A DNA stretch of 64,000 bases from Parasphingopyxis sp. (GTDB lineage Bacteria; Pseudomonadota; Alphaproteobacteria; Sphingomonadales; Sphingomonadaceae), in assembly GCF_028279465.1 (NCBI RefSeq), contig NZ_JANQNS010000009.1, forward strand, positions 42,986 to 106,985, given 5' to 3'. The position numbers and the translations under genes are program-made. Shown in pieces: positions 34,509-44,718 of the stretch (its first letter is position 1; each line of letters opens with the position of its first letter). Under the pieces are notes generated by a model. The model saw only the letters and a list, made by a program, of their open reading frames with translations, was not told the DNA's origin and did no database searches.

Positions 34509-36626
34509 CTAGTGCGCGCCGCCCGCCAGGGCCGCGAGCAGCAGCAGGGCCACGATGTTCGTGATCTTGATCATCGGGTTCACCGCCGGGCCGGCCGTAT
34601 CCTTGTAGGGATCGCCGACCGTATCGCCGGTCACCGCGGCCTTATGGGCTTCGGAGCCCTTGCCGCCATGATGGCCGTCTTCGATATGCTTCTTGGCATT
34701 GTCCCAGGCGCCGCCGCCGGCCGTCATCGACAGCGCGACGAAGATGCCCGAAACGATCACGCCGAGCAGCAGCGCGCCCAGTGCGGCAAAGCCGTTCTCC
34801 TGGCCGCCAACGGTCGTGATCACAAAATAGACCACGATCGGCGCGAATACCGGAAGCAGGCTCGGCACGATCATTTCCTTGATCGCCGCCTTGGTGACGA
34901 GATCGACGGTCCGCGCATAGTTCGGACGGCTCGTGCCCTCCATGATGCCCGGATTGTCACGGAACTGACCGCGCACCTCTTCGACCACCGCACCGCCGGC
35001 GCGGCCCACGGCCATCATGCCCATCGCACCGAACAGGTACGGCAGCAGCGCGCCGAGGAAGAGACCGACGATTACGTACGGATTGCTCAGCGAGAAATCG
35101 ACGGTGAGGTCGGGGAAGAAGAGATCGAGGTCGGTCGTATAGGCGCCGAACAGGACGAGCGCGGCGAGACCGGCCGAGCCGATGGCATAGCCCTTGGTCA
35201 CGGCCTTGGTCGTGTTCCCGACAGCGTCGAGCGCGTCGGTGCGGTTGCGGACTTCTTCGTCGAGCTCGGACATTTCGGCGATACCGCCGGCATTGTCGGT
35301 CACCGGGCCATAGGCGTCGAGCGCGACGACCATACCGGCGAGCGCCAGCATCGAGGTTGCGGCAAAGGCGATGCCGATGATGCCCGCGAGCTGATAGGCG
35401 ACGATGATGCCGATGCAGATCACGATGGTCGGCAGCGCTGTCGCTTCGAGACTGACGGCAAGGCCCTGGATCACGTTCGTGCCATGGCCCGTTTCCGAGG
35501 CCTTGGCGATCGACTTCACCGGGCGATAATTGGTGCCGGTGTAATATTCGGTGATCCAGATGATGATGCCGGTGATGGCAAGGCCGAGCAGCATGCACCA
35601 GAAGAGGTTCATGCCGGTCAGCGCCGTTCCGGCCACTGTGCCGAGGGTCGCGGACATGTCGCCGAGCGTCATCTGCGTCGCGAAATAGAGCGCGATCGCC
35701 GACAACACGGCCGTGACGATAAAGCCCTTATAGAGCGCGCCCATGATGCTCTGCGACGAGCCGAGACGGACGAAATAGGTGCCGATGATCGAGGTGATCA
35801 CGCAGACGCCGCCGATTACGAGCGGCAGCGCCATCAGCGGCAACAGGCTCGCACCCGCGCCGACAAGCAGCGCGATCAGCACCATCGTCGCGCCGACGGT
35901 CACAACATACGTCTCGAACAGATCGGCCGCCATGCCTGCACAGTCGCCGACATTGTCGCCGACATTGTCCGCGATCGTGGCCGGGTTGCGGGGATCGTCT
36001 TCCGGGATGCCGGCTTCGACCTTGCCGACAAGGTCGGCGCCGACGTCTGCACCCTTGGTGAAGATGCCGCCACCCAGACGCGCGAAGATCGAGATCAGCG
36101 AAGCGCCGAAGGCCAGAGCGACCAGCGCATCGACGACGATACGGCTGTTCGCCTCTTCGCCGAGCGTGCCAACGAGGATGTAGAAGAAGACGGCAATCGA
36201 AAGCAGCGCGAGACCGGCGACGAGCAGCCCCGTCACCGCACCGGCGCGGAACGCAACCGTCAGGCCGTCTTGTAGGCCTTTCGATGCGGCCTGCGTCGTG
36301 CGGACATTGGCGCGGACCGAAATGTTCATCCCGATATAGCCAGCGACGCCGGAAAGCACCGCGCCGAGCACAAAGCCGATTGCGGAGAGATAGCCGAGAA
36401 ATACGCCGACAAGGACCGCCACGACAACGCCGACAATGGCGATCGTGCGATATTGGCGGCCGAGATAAGCCTGCGCGCCTTCCTGGATGGCGCCGGCGAT
36501 TTCCTGCATACGTTCATTGCCGGCAGATGCAGCGAGCACCTGGCGGCTGGTCACGAAGCCATAGATGACGGCGAGAACGCCGCACGCAATGGCCACGATA
36601 ACGAGTGTCATCGGATCAATAGGCAT
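34509..36626 (-). CDS. hppA: Proton-translocating pyrophosphatase, K+-independent type
   Basis: A 705-residue integral membrane pump with about 16 helices. It shows [17 protein letters not shown] at the first loop, the PPi/Mg site [20 protein letters not shown] (in two parts), [19 protein letters not shown], and [13 protein letters not shown]. The potassium-dependence motif reads [16 protein letters not shown]: the lysine and threonine, instead of Ala and Gly, mark the K+-independent H+-PPases. It uses PPi hydrolysis to pump protons out of the cytoplasm. It is a single gene with its own terminator; a hairpin at 36666 separates it from thiL. Confidence 0.97.
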   Translation of the reverse strand: MPIDPMTLVIVAIACGVLAVIYGFVTSRQVLAASAGNERMQEIAGAIQEGAQAYLGRQYRTIAIVGVVVAVLVGVFLGYLSAIGFVLGAVLSGVAGYIGMNISVRANVRTTQAASKGLQDGLTVAFRAGAVTGLLVAGLALLSIAVFFYILVGTLGEEANSRIVVDALVALAFGASLISIFARLGGGIFTKGADVGADLVGKVEAGIPEDDPRNPATIADNVGDNVGDCAGMAADLFETYVVTVGATMVLIALLVGAGASLLPLMALPLVIGGVCVITSIIGTYFVRLGSSQSIMGALYKGFIVTAVLSAIALYFATQMTLGDMSATLGTVAGTALTGMNLFWCMLLGLAITGIIIWITEYYTGTNYRPVKSIAKASETGHGTNVIQGLAVSLEATALPTIVICIGIIVAYQLAGIIGIAFAATSMLALAGMVVALDAYGPVTDNAGGIAEMSELDEEVRNRTDALDAVGNTTKAVTKGYAIGSAGLAALVLFGAYTTDLDLFFPDLTVDFSLSNPYVIVGLFLGALLPYLFGAMGMMAVGRAGGAVVEEVRGQFRDNPGIMEGTSRPNYARTVDLVTKAAIKEMIVPSLLPVFAPIVVYFVITTVGGQENGFAALGALLLGVIVSGIFVALSMTAGGGAWDNAKKHIEDGHHGGKGSEAHKAAVTGDTVGDPYKDTAGPAVNPMIKITNIVALLLLAALAGGAH

Positions 36627-36665
36627 TTGGGTCAGAACCCCCTTATACGTTTGGTTTCCCGCATA

Positions 36666-36691
36666 GAAAGACGCGCCCGGAATCGGGCGCG
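36666..36691 (-). terminator. Leftward terminator between thiL and hppA
   Basis: CGCGCCCG-GAAT-CGGGCGCG at 36672-36691 forms an 8-bp stem. On the minus strand it is followed by TCTTTCT, a modest U-rich tail, so it probably ends the thiL transcript. Confidence 0.6.
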
Positions 36692-36776
36692 TTGCGGAGT
36701 TGCGGGCGCTATAGAGGCAGTGGCAGGGTCAGTGCAAGCCGAATGATCGTTACTAACCTTCGTGTCGTTCGTTCTC

Positions 36777-37718
36777 TCAATGCTCCCAGCCGAGGGTCTC
36801 AGGTAGCGGGACGGGGCGGCCGCCTTCCTGCAGCGTAATGCCCGCGCCTTCTTCCACGATCCCGACGCAATGGATGTCGGCGCCGACCTCTTCGGCGACC
36901 ATCTCGATATGTTTGCGCGAGCGCGGCGCGGCGGCGAAGAGCAGCTGATAATCGTCGCCCATGGTTGCCGCTTCGATCGAGGTTTCGCGCGTATCGCCGC
37001 GCGCGTCCACAAAGGCCGGCGATAGCGGCACATCGATGGTTTCGATAACAATCGCGACGCCGCTCGCTTCGGCCATCCGCCTGGCATCGACCAACAGGCC
37101 GTCGGACAGGTCCATCATCGCCGAAACGAGAGGCGCAAGCTTCTGGCCCAGTTTCAACTGCGGCACGGGCCGGCGATAGGCCTCAACCAGACTATCCGCG
37201 CCTTCGAGTTCGCCCTTGGCAATTGCGAGACCGAGTCCCGCATCGCCGAGCGTGCCGCTGACCCATATATCGTCGCCTGGCGTTGCGCCGCCACGCGCCG
37301 GAACGATATCCGCCTCCCCGATGGCGGTCATGCCGAAATGCCGGGCCGATCCGGCCGGGCTGCGCACCGTATCGCCGCCGATCAACGGGCAGTCGAACCT
37401 GCCGAGCGCCGCGCTGAGGCCATCGATAAAGCCGCGGTCCCAGTCGGTGTCGCCCGACAGATCGTAGGACATCAGCGCGCCGACGGGCTTCGCGCCCTTA
37501 GCGGCAAGATCGGATAGATTGGCGGCGACAAGCTTCCAACCGACCGTATCGGCCGGGTCGGCAGGCAGGAAATGGACGTGCTCGACGATCGTATCATGGG
37601 TGAGGACGAGCGTGCGCCCGGCATGGATCAATGTCGCCGCATCGTCTTCCAGGCCGCGCGCGCCCGGATGCGTGGCGAGCGCCCGCAATTGGCCGATAAA
37701 GTCCGATTCCCCGCTCAT
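36777..37718 (-). CDS. thiL: Thiamine-monophosphate kinase
   Basis: A 313-residue PurM-like kinase with GLEDDAATL (Mg/ATP aspartates), VHFLPADPADTVGWKLVAANLSDLAAKGA split across the conserved helix, and SGTLGDAGLGLAIAKG and AMMDLSDGLLVDARRMA. It makes thiamine pyrophosphate from thiamine monophosphate and ATP. The start MSGESDFIGQL at 37718 is chosen over ATG 37760 because the family begins near EFDLI. It lies 66 bases downstream of nusB on the same strand, a conserved neighbourhood. Confidence 0.95.
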   Translation of the reverse strand: MSGESDFIGQLRALATHPGARGLEDDAATLIHAGRTLVLTHDTIVEHVHFLPADPADTVGWKLVAANLSDLAAKGAKPVGALMSYDLSGDTDWDRGFIDGLSAALGRFDCPLIGGDTVRSPAGSARHFGMTAIGEADIVPARGGATPGDDIWVSGTLGDAGLGLAIAKGELEGADSLVEAYRRPVPQLKLGQKLAPLVSAMMDLSDGLLVDARRMAEASGVAIVIETIDVPLSPAFVDARGDTRETSIEAATMGDDYQLLFAAAPRSRKHIEMVAEEVGADIHCVGIVEEGAGITLQEGGRPVPLPETLGWEH

Positions 37719-37784
37719 TAGTATATTCGCTAGCAGAAAAGCGGCGCGATATCCGCTCAAATGCGGGGCCGCTTTCAGGCGCCG

Positions 37785-38231
37785 TTAACCACGCACATCC
37801 TTGGCGATGGCATCGAGCAGGCCGTTGACGAAGCCCTTTTCGCGCTTCTCGTAAAAGGCGTCGGCGACATCCACATATTCGCCGATGATCGCGGCAACCG
37901 GCACATCCTTGCGCGCCAGCAGTTCATATGTGCCTGCGCGCAATATCTGTTTTTGCGGGCGGTCCAGCCGGTCGAGCGTCCAGCCCGTGGCGAGTTTTGC
38001 TGCGATCATATCATCGATTTCCGCTCGGCGTGCATTCACACCGGAAACCACATCGTCGAAGAAATCGACTTCGGCATCGGCGAATTCGATATCCTCGATG
38101 ATCGCGCCCAAGCGATGATCGTGAAACTCCTTGAGCAGGCGCGCGAGCGGCGTGCCCTCCATTTCCTGCTGATAAAGGGCCTGCACGGCCGCGAGCCGCG
38201 CCGCCGAACGGGACTGGGCGCGCGTATTCAT
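37785..38231 (-). CDS. nusB: Transcription antitermination factor NusB
   Basis: A 148-residue all-helical protein with ARLAAVQALYQQEMEG at the N-terminus, DIEFADAEVDFFDDVVSGV, and the late ILRAGTYELLARKDVPVAAIIGEYVDVA in two parts. NusB binds boxA RNA with S10 in rRNA antitermination. The start overlaps the stop of the DUF1993 gene by four bases, so the two are coupled. Confidence 0.95.
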   Translation of the reverse strand: MNTRAQSRSAARLAAVQALYQQEMEGTPLARLLKEFHDHRLGAIIEDIEFADAEVDFFDDVVSGVNARRAEIDDMIAAKLATGWTLDRLDRPQKQILRAGTYELLARKDVPVAAIIGEYVDVADAFYEKREKGFVNGLLDAIAKDVRG

Positions 38232-38755
38232 CCCGGCATCTTCATCCGCAATTGACCGAGAAAATCGAGCTTACCGATTTCGAGGCCCTGCGCGCGGAGA
38301 ATGTCGTATCCCGTCGTCGCGTGGAAATAGAAATTGGGCAGGGAGAAGGAGAGCAGGAAATTTTCGGCGGTGAAAGGGATCTCCGTTTCGCCGAATTTGA
38401 AGACCATGTCTTTGCCGATAAAGCGCTCCATCTCCTCACGCTCGATCGCGCTAAGGCCCTCGGTCGCACGGGAAAGAATGTCGCGAAGTCCATCGAAACT
38501 GTCCGGCGGCGTGCTCGCATCGGGCGTGCATAGCCCGGCTCTGACCGACTCGATCGCGCCGAGGGAATGCGTGCCGACCCATTTCGCCTGAAATGCAAAG
38601 GGCAGCATGTCCTCCGCCAGCCGCGCCTGGATCAGGGCTTCGGGCGCAAGGTCATGCGCGTCGCAATGGGCTTCGGCCTTGTCGATCAGTTTGGCAAAGG
38701 CGCCGATGGTCTGGAGATAACTCGGTATCGTTGCATCATAGAGGGAAAAGGCCAT
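38228..38755 (-). CDS. DUF1993 family protein
   Basis: A 175-residue protein beginning MAFSLYDATIPSYLQTI with helical sequence (LIDKAEAHCDAHDLAP, IQARLAEDMLPFAFQ) and ending in LPNFYFHATTGYDILRAQG. This is the DUF1993 four-helix-bundle family, related to the DinB-like fold with histidines as possible metal ligands. No reaction is known. The start at 38755 is supported by the family N-terminus and a CAGGAGACG ribosome-binding site. It lies 20 bases after hisD and overlaps nusB by four bases. Confidence 0.9.
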   Translation of the reverse strand: MAFSLYDATIPSYLQTIGAFAKLIDKAEAHCDAHDLAPEALIQARLAEDMLPFAFQAKWVGTHSLGAIESVRAGLCTPDASTPPDSFDGLRDILSRATEGLSAIEREEMERFIGKDMVFKFGETEIPFTAENFLLSFSLPNFYFHATTGYDILRAQGLEIGKLDFLGQLRMKMPG

Positions 38756-38775
38756 GATCGTCTCCTGTGGTTCGT

Positions 38776-40071
38776 TTATCGCTGCGCCAAGCGGATAGCG
38801 ACAGATCGGGCGTGGGCGGGTAAGCCCTCCGCTTCGGCCAGCCGCACCGCCGCGGGGCCAATCTCGCCGAGCCCGGCCGCATCGCATTCAAGAAAGCTTG
38901 TGCGCTTCATGAAATCGAGCACCGATAGTCCCGACGAAAAGCGCGCGCGCCGGCCGGTCGGCAGGACGTGATTGGGTCCGCCGACATAATCGCCGACGGC
39001 TTCGGGCGTCATCCGGCCGAGAAACACCGATCCGGCATGGCGGACGCGGCCGAACAGCGGATCCGGATCGGCGACGGCCAGTTCCAGATGTTCGGGCGCC
39101 AGCCGGTCGCAGAGCGGGATGGCGTCTTCGAGACTTTCAACGACGATAATCGCGCCATTGGCGTCCCAGCTCGCGCGCGCGGTCTCCGCCGTAGCGAGTT
39201 CGGCGATCTGCCGGTCCACCGCTGCGGCAACGGCGTCGGCGAGACCGGCATCATCGGTGAAGAGGATCGACTGGCTGGTCGGGTCATGCTCGGCCTGGGA
39301 GAGCAGGTCGGCGGCCATCCATTCGGAATCGTTCTCGCCATCTGCGACGATCACGATCTCGGACGGACCGGCGACCATATCGATGCCGACCGTGCCGAAA
39401 AGCTGCCGCTTGGCTTCCGCAACCCAGGCATTGCCGGGGCCAACGATGACGTCGGCGCGCGGGATCGTGTCGGTGCCGTGGGCGAGGGCGGCGACAGCTT
39501 GCGCGCCGCCGATGCGGAAGATGCGGTGAACGCCGGCAATCTCGGCTGCGGCGAGGATCAGCGGATTGATCTCGCCGCCCGGCGTCGGCGTCACCATCAG
39601 GATGTTCTCGACGCCTGCGACCAACGCCGGAATCGCATTCATCAGCAGCGAGGAGGGATAGGCCGCCCGCCCGCCCGGCACGTAGAGCCCGGCCGTTTCC
39701 ACCGCTGACCAGCGCGATCCCATACGGATGCCAGCATCATCGCTTGATTCGCTGTCTTGCGGTTTCTGCTTTTCGTGAAAGGCGCGGATACGCGATGCGG
39801 CGAGCGCCAGCGCTTCGCGGAGAGCGGCATTGAGACCGTCCAGCGCCATGCAGCATTGCTCTTTCGCAATTTCCAGATTGAGCGAGGCGGGATCGAAGCC
39901 ATCGAATTTTTGGGTATATTCGGCGACTGCCGCATCGCCGCGTTCACGAACATCGGCGATAATCGCTGCCACGTCGCGCGCGACGTCCGGATCGGAGCCG
40001 CGCCGCGCTTCGACCAGCGCGTCGAACCGCGCCGCGAAATCGCTATCGGTGGTTGAGAGACGGAAAGTCAT
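38776..40071 (-). CDS. hisD: Histidinol dehydrogenase
   Basis: A 431-residue zinc enzyme with GLYVPGGRAAYPSSLLM, GNAWVAEAKRQLFG, AGPSEIVIVADG, LSQAEHDPTSQSIL (zinc ligands) and NHVLPTGRRARFSSGLSV. It performs the last two oxidations of histidine synthesis, histidinol to histidine, with NAD. It is separated from hisG by 123 bases that are largely filled by an inverted-repeat element. The start ATG at 40071 fits the family. Confidence 0.97.
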   Translation of the reverse strand: MTFRLSTTDSDFAARFDALVEARRGSDPDVARDVAAIIADVRERGDAAVAEYTQKFDGFDPASLNLEIAKEQCCMALDGLNAALREALALAASRIRAFHEKQKPQDSESSDDAGIRMGSRWSAVETAGLYVPGGRAAYPSSLLMNAIPALVAGVENILMVTPTPGGEINPLILAAAEIAGVHRIFRIGGAQAVAALAHGTDTIPRADVIVGPGNAWVAEAKRQLFGTVGIDMVAGPSEIVIVADGENDSEWMAADLLSQAEHDPTSQSILFTDDAGLADAVAAAVDRQIAELATAETARASWDANGAIIVVESLEDAIPLCDRLAPEHLELAVADPDPLFGRVRHAGSVFLGRMTPEAVGDYVGGPNHVLPTGRRARFSSGLSVLDFMKRTSFLECDAAGLGEIGPAAVRLAEAEGLPAHARSVAIRLAQR

Positions 40072-40075
40072 AATA

Positions 40076-40168
40076 GCCCTCCCCCTTGATGGGGGAGGGT
40101 TGGGTGGGGGTGATCTATCGGTTGAGAGCTCACCCCACCCCTAGCCCCTCCCCATCGAGGGGAGGGGA
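40076..40168. repeat. Inverted-repeat intergenic element between hisG and hisD
   Basis: A 93-base palindromic block of nested hairpins: CCCTCCCCC-TTGAT-GGGGGAGGG, then a long-range pair TGGGTGGGGGTGA with TCACCCCACCC, and a second hairpin CCCCTCCCC-ATCGA-GGGGAGGGG. It begins five bases before the hisD start. A related element is at 45729-45926. No coding capacity is seen. Confidence 0.85.
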
Positions 40169-40194
40169 ATGTCATCCCTGCACGGCGAAACTCT

Positions 40195-40857
40195 CTAAGC
40201 ATCGGCTTTATCGCTCACGATTTCGCGGAACCGCTCGACGAGCGCGAGGATCTCGGGCCGCGTCTTGAACGCCGCCCGGTTGACGATCAGCCGCGACGTC
40301 ACCTCGCACAGCGTATCGACTTCGACGAGATTATTGGCTTTCAGGGTCCCGCCGGTCGAGACGAGATCGACGATCCGCCGCGTCAGGCCCAGCGCGGGCG
40401 CGATCTCCATCGCGCCGTTCAGCTTCACGCATTCGGCCTGCACGCCCTTCGCCTCGAAATGGCGGCGCGTGAAATTGGGATATTTGGTGGCAATGCGGAC
40501 ATGGCTCCATTCGCTGGGATGGTCGGTCGCGGCGAGATCCTTCGGTGCGGCGACCGAGAGCCGACAATGGCCGATATCGAGATCGACCGGCGCATAAATC
40601 TCCGAATAGCGGAACTCTTCGAGCACATCGGAGCCGACGATGCCGAGTTGCGCCGCGCCATGCGCAACGAAGGTCGCGACATCGAAGGCGCGGACGCGAA
40701 TGATGTCGATATCGGGATTGTTCGTCCCGAAACGCAGCGCGCGCGAATCTTTGTCGTGGAAATCGGCATTGGGTACGATTCCGGCTTCCGCGAGGATAGG
40801 CAGGGCCTCGTCCAATATCCGTCCCTTGGGGATTGCAAAAATCAAACCTGCGGTCAT
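40195..40857 (-). CDS. hisG: ATP phosphoribosyltransferase, short form
   Basis: A 220-residue HisG with the N-terminal [20 protein letters not shown], the strand-loop [10 protein letters not shown] and the PRPP-binding loop [19 protein letters not shown]. It lacks the C-terminal regulatory domain, so it is the short HisG that needs a HisZ subunit encoded elsewhere. It catalyses the first step of histidine synthesis, from ATP and PRPP. Transcription is leftward, toward hisD; the divergent DUF2332 gene begins 47 bases away. Confidence 0.96.
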   Translation of the reverse strand: MTAGLIFAIPKGRILDEALPILAEAGIVPNADFHDKDSRALRFGTNNPDIDIIRVRAFDVATFVAHGAAQLGIVGSDVLEEFRYSEIYAPVDLDIGHCRLSVAAPKDLAATDHPSEWSHVRIATKYPNFTRRHFEAKGVQAECVKLNGAMEIAPALGLTRRIVDLVSTGGTLKANNLVEVDTLCEVTSRLIVNRAAFKTRPEILALVERFREIVSDKADA

Positions 40858-40904
40858 GCGATGCGCGCTTTACTTGGGGGCGATGCGGCGGGCAAGCTAG
40901 GGGC

Positions 40905-41945
40905 GTGTCCGACAAAGAGTCAGAAATTCGCCAAGCGTTTCGCGATCAGGCTCGTTTCTGCCGCGGTCTGGGATCGGAACTGACCGCCGATATCCTCGAT
41001 ACGGTGGCCGAAAAGATCGACCGGAGCAGCGAAACCGGGCGCCGTCTGCTCGGCTGGGACGGCGATCCGCGCAGCAATGCCGACAATGTAACGCTGCGGC
41101 TCGCGGGCGGTCTCCACGCCCTCGCCCGTGCCGAAAAGGACGCGGCATTGACCGCCGCCTATCGTGGCGACGGGCCTGTTGGACCGGCCGTCGAACAGGC
41201 TTTGATCGCGCATGACGACGAGTTGGTACAATGGCTCGATCTGCCGCCGCAAACCAACGAAGTCGGCCGGGCGGCGGCAGTAATGGCGGGGTTATTGGTT
41301 GCGGCCGACCGCTATCCCCTGCCGATCGATATCTTGGAGCTCGGCGCGAGCGCGGGCCTCGTGCTCGATCTTAACCGCTATCGCTACGATCTCGGTGGCG
41401 TCGAAACGGGCGAGCCGACCTCTCCCCTGCTGCTCGCTCCTAAATGGCAAGGCCGTGCGCCGCCCGCCTCAAAGGTCGATATCATCACGCAAAGCGGCGT
41501 CGATCGCAGTCCAATCTATCTCTCGACGCCTGAAGCGGCCGAGCGGCTGGTCGCCTATATCTGGCCCGATCAGCCCGAGCGGATAGACCGCGCGGAAAAG
41601 GCGATCCGGCTTGCCCGCGCCTTCACGCCGCCAGTAGTCGCCGGGGAAGCGGCGGACTGGACAGAGCAGCGGCTGGCGCAACCTCAAGCGGAGGGCGTGC
41701 TGCGCATTCTCTATCACACCATCGCCTTTCAATATTTCCCGGAGGAACAGAAGCAGCGTATTCGCGCCGCCGTCGAGCAGGCGGCAGCCGAAGCGAGCGC
41801 GGAGCGGCCATTGGGCTGGCTGTCGCTGGAGACGAACCCCGAGACCGGCGCGATCGAGTTGCGTCTGAAGTTATGGCCAGCGGGCGAGGGTCTGCACCTC
41901 GCCAATACCCATCCGCATCTCAACTGGGTCAGCTGGCTGCTCTAG
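40905..41945 (+). CDS. DUF2332 family protein
   Basis: A 346-residue protein of the DUF2332 family, recognised by the N-terminal IRQAFRDQARFCRGLGSE, the central DILELGASAGLVLDLNRYRYD (a nucleotide-binding-like strand and glycine turn as in methyltransferases) and ending in HLANTHPHLNWVSWL. The central motif suggests a Rossmann-type fold, but no activity is known. The GTG at 40905 gives the family N-terminus. The last four bases overlap the convergent hydrolase gene. Confidence 0.9.
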   Translation: MSDKESEIRQAFRDQARFCRGLGSELTADILDTVAEKIDRSSETGRRLLGWDGDPRSNADNVTLRLAGGLHALARAEKDAALTAAYRGDGPVGPAVEQALIAHDDELVQWLDLPPQTNEVGRAAAVMAGLLVAADRYPLPIDILELGASAGLVLDLNRYRYDLGGVETGEPTSPLLLAPKWQGRAPPASKVDIITQSGVDRSPIYLSTPEAAERLVAYIWPDQPERIDRAEKAIRLARAFTPPVVAGEAADWTEQRLAQPQAEGVLRILYHTIAFQYFPEEQKQRIRAAVEQAAAEASAERPLGWLSLETNPETGAIELRLKLWPAGEGLHLANTHPHLNWVSWLL

Positions 41946-42841
41946 CCGATCGGCCGCTTCGGCAGCCACTCCTCGATCGCTGCAGTCACCGCATCGGGCG
42001 CTTCCCAGGGCAAGAAATGTGCGGCATCGATCTTCACGAGCGTCAGATCGTCGATAATCTCGTCAAGGCCTTCGATCTGCCCGGGCAGCAATGCATGGTC
42101 CCGCATGCCCCAGGTCACCAGTACCGGCATTGTCAGGCGCGGGAAGGGCGCATCGAGAAAGGCGGGGCGCTCCGCCGCTTCATCGGCTTCGGGAACGATC
42201 ATCGGCGATCCGCGATACCAGTTGAGCATCGCGACCGCCGCGCCCGGCCGCGCCCAGTCTTCGAGCATGATATCGCGCTCTTCGTCTTCCAAAGCGGGCG
42301 AGCGCTGCCAGTTCATGGTCTTCTTGAGAAAAGCGGCGAGGCCACGGTCTGCGACGAAGGCGTCATTTTCCGGTTTACGGAATTCGCGCATATAGGCCGA
42401 GGCGAGGCGCTGGTCGCGATCCTCGATCAGCGCCTTCTGGAAGATCAGCGGATGCGGCGCATTGGCGATGATCAATCGCTTGACGCGATCCGGATGGCCG
42501 AGCGCCGTGCCCCAGGCGATGGCGCCGCCCCAATCATGTCCGGCTAGGGTGAACCCGTCGATCTCCAGCGCGTCGGCGAGCGCGAATATGTCGCCGATCA
42601 TCTTCTGCGGCTGATAATTCTCGACGCCCTCGGGCTTGTCCGACTTGGCAAAGCCGCGTTGGTCGGGCGCGACGCAGAAATAGCGATCGGAGAGCGCGGC
42701 GATCTGGTGCCGCCAGGTGCGGTGCGATTCGGGAAAACCGTGCAGGAATATGATCGGCGGTCGGTCGTGCGGTCCGACCGTAGCGACATTGAGCGTTACG
42801 CCGGTGGACAAAGCGATTTGGCGTTGATCGAACTGGGGCAT
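41942..42841 (-). CDS. Alpha/beta hydrolase, epoxide-hydrolase-like
   Basis: A 299-residue alpha/beta hydrolase with the oxyanion-hole motif FLHGFPESHRTWR, the nucleophile elbow GHDWGGAIAW (Asp as nucleophile) and the late histidine in DAAHFLPWEAP. An aspartate in the elbow points to epoxide hydrolases or haloalkane/haloacetate dehalogenases rather than esterases; the HGFPES motif favours epoxide hydrolase. It is 37 bases downstream of pirin and overlaps the end of the DUF2332 gene by four bases. Confidence 0.9.
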   Translation of the reverse strand: MPQFDQRQIALSTGVTLNVATVGPHDRPPIIFLHGFPESHRTWRHQIAALSDRYFCVAPDQRGFAKSDKPEGVENYQPQKMIGDIFALADALEIDGFTLAGHDWGGAIAWGTALGHPDRVKRLIIANAPHPLIFQKALIEDRDQRLASAYMREFRKPENDAFVADRGLAAFLKKTMNWQRSPALEDEERDIMLEDWARPGAAVAMLNWYRGSPMIVPEADEAAERPAFLDAPFPRLTMPVLVTWGMRDHALLPGQIEGLDEIIDDLTLVKIDAAHFLPWEAPDAVTAAIEEWLPKRPIG

Positions 42842-42878
42842 ACCGGTCCTTCGGTTATCGAGTGTCGGCGCGGCGCGC

Positions 42879-43775
42879 TTACGCTTCGCTGTTGGTTTTG
42901 GGCGTTCCGGGCATCGGAATCCGCTCCTCGCTGTCGCTGGGCACTACCGGGAAGCGTTCGGCCTTCCAATCCTCGACGGCTTGGCTGATCCGCTCTTTGC
43001 TCGACGAAACGAAATTCCAATAGACATGACGCTTCGTCGTAAAGGCCTCGCCGCCGCACAGCATCACCTGCGCGCCATTCTCAGACCGCAGCGTCGCGGC
43101 GGTGCCCGGTTTCAGCACGTAGAGCGTTTGCCCGTCGAGCGGCGTCCCGTCGAGCGTCGCGTCGCCAGATGTCATGTAGAGCGCGCGTTCTTCGGCATCG
43201 GTATCGATCGGCAGGCTGCCGCCCGGATCAAGCTGGATATCGGCGTTGATCGTCTCGGCATAGGTCGTTACCGGCGCACGCGATCCCCAAAGTGATCCCA
43301 TGATAATGCGCGCCATGGCGCCATCGCCGTCTATTATCGGCAAATCCGCCTTGGCGACATGTTCGAAGGCCGGGTCGATCTCCTCCTGCCCGTCCGGCAG
43401 CGCCAGCCAGGTCTGGATCAGTTTCAGCCGCGTTTCGATATCGCGATCACCCTCGACCGTTCGTTCGGAATGCACGATGCCCTTGCCGGCCGTCATCAGA
43501 TTGACCGCGCCCGGCTCGATCACCTGTTCGGTGCCGAGCGAATCGCGGTGCATGATCCGCCCTTCGAGCAGGTAGGAAACGGTGGCAAGACCGATATGCG
43601 GATGCGGGCGCACATCGATCCCGTCGCTTGGTTCGAACACCGCCGGCCCGGCATCGTCGTAGAAGACGAACGGGCCCACCATGGTGCGGCCCCTGGCGGG
43701 CAGGGCGCGATGCACCTTGAAGCTACCCAGATCGTGGCTCGTCGGGGTAATAGTTTCGAGGATGGAGTCCGTCAT
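42879..43775 (-). CDS. Pirin family protein
   Basis: A 298-residue bicupin. The N-terminal cupin has the metal ligands in RPHPHIGLATVSYL and AGKGIVHSE, as in human pirin and bacterial YhhW/quercetinase-type proteins. The C-terminal cupin is degenerate. Some pirins have quercetin 2,3-dioxygenase activity and others act as redox-sensing cofactors. The ATG at 43775 (MTDSILETI) is the family start and overlaps the stop of bolA by four bases; in-frame sequence upstream is antisense or shadow sequence. Confidence 0.93.
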   Translation of the reverse strand: MTDSILETITPTSHDLGSFKVHRALPARGRTMVGPFVFYDDAGPAVFEPSDGIDVRPHPHIGLATVSYLLEGRIMHRDSLGTEQVIEPGAVNLMTAGKGIVHSERTVEGDRDIETRLKLIQTWLALPDGQEEIDPAFEHVAKADLPIIDGDGAMARIIMGSLWGSRAPVTTYAETINADIQLDPGGSLPIDTDAEERALYMTSGDATLDGTPLDGQTLYVLKPGTAATLRSENGAQVMLCGGEAFTTKRHVYWNFVSSSKERISQAVEDWKAERFPVVPSDSEERIPMPGTPKTNSEA

Positions 43776-44062
43776 GTCAGCTCGCTCGGCGACTTGGCGC
43801 GGATCTGCATGGCGTGGATGCGCTCTTTCATGAGATCGCCGAGTGCCGTGTTGACCGCCCGCTGCCGCTCGAGCCGGTTCATATCCTCGAACTGCAGCGC
43901 CACGATCTCGACCGTGAAATGCGATTCGCCGCTGCCATCGTCTCCGGCATGGCCGCGATGCTGGGCGCTGTCGTTGATCACGCGCAGATGAGTGGGGCCC
44001 AGCGCCTCGGTCAGCCGCTTTTCGATTTCGGCCGCGACGGGGCCTGTCGATTCTTCCTTCAT
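43772..44062 (-). CDS. BolA family protein
   Basis: A 96-residue protein with the BolA fold: IEKRLTEALGPTHLRVINDSAQH, then ESHFTVEIVALQFEDMNRLERQRAVNTALGDLMKERIHAMQI (in several parts), with the invariant histidine near the helix-strand turn. BolA proteins partner monothiol glutaredoxins in iron-sulfur delivery and can bind DNA. It is upstream of pirin with a four-base overlap. The divergent DnaJ-domain gene starts 38 bases away. Confidence 0.93.
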   Translation of the reverse strand: MKEESTGPVAAEIEKRLTEALGPTHLRVINDSAQHRGHAGDDGSGESHFTVEIVALQFEDMNRLERQRAVNTALGDLMKERIHAMQIRAKSPSELT

Positions 44063-44099
44063 CGCGCCTATATAGGATCGTTGGACGAAAGGAGCACCC

Positions 44100-44693
44100 T
44101 TGGCCTCGCGTACGCGACACGAAAAATTCCATGGCCGGATTTATGACAGCGAACGGATCTGCGATTATCCTGGCTGCACCAAGCCGGGCGAATTCCGTGC
44201 GCCCAAGACCGGCCATCTCCGGGGCGGATTCGACGGGCCGGGGGACTATTACTTTCTCTGCCTCGACCATGTTCGCGCGTTCAATGCGGACTATGATTAT
44301 TTCGACGGGATGAGCGAGGACGAGATTCACAATCAGCAGCGACCCTGGTCGGGCTGGGAGCGCGAGACACGCGCCTTCGCTGCAAACGGCGCGAGCGCCA
44401 CGCCGCGCTGGCAGGATTTCACCGATCCGCTCGATGCGATCGGCGCGCGCTTTCGCACCGGTGTTCGTGCGCCGCGCCGGGACGGCAAACCGCTGACCGA
44501 CCGTGATCGGGAAAATTTACAGATACTCGGTTTGAAGGCCGATGCTGACCGAAAGACGCTACGGCGCCGCTATGCCGCGCTGGTTCGACAATATCATCCG
44601 GACAAGAATGGCGGGGACCGGAGCCGGGAGAAGATGTTGCAGCGCGTCATCGACGCCTATACTCAGCTCAAGGACTCGCCCGCATTTTCCTGA
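44100..44693 (+). CDS. DnaJ-domain protein with a zinc-ribbon-like N-terminus
   Basis: A 197-residue protein. The C-terminal 65 residues are a J domain ([30 protein letters not shown], in two parts, with the HPD motif). The N-terminal part holds [15 protein letters not shown] and [11 protein letters not shown], a likely small zinc site found in this alphaproteobacterial family. It would stimulate DnaK ATPase on a specific client. The start is TTG at 44100, eight bases after GGAGC. It is 25 bases upstream of cobS, and this association is common, but it is not a known cobalamin protein. Confidence 0.88.
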   Translation: MASRTRHEKFHGRIYDSERICDYPGCTKPGEFRAPKTGHLRGGFDGPGDYYFLCLDHVRAFNADYDYFDGMSEDEIHNQQRPWSGWERETRAFAANGASATPRWQDFTDPLDAIGARFRTGVRAPRRDGKPLTDRDRENLQILGLKADADRKTLRRRYAALVRQYHPDKNGGDRSREKMLQRVIDAYTQLKDSPAFS

Positions 44694-44718
44694 TGCTGGC
44701 CGAACGACAGGACGCAGA

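Noticed and set aside
34500..36275. Long rightward open frame (591 codons) antisense to hppA
   Set aside because: It is rich in His, Arg and Asp in the way expected for the reverse frame of a GC-rich membrane gene, matches no family, and hppA on the other strand is certain.
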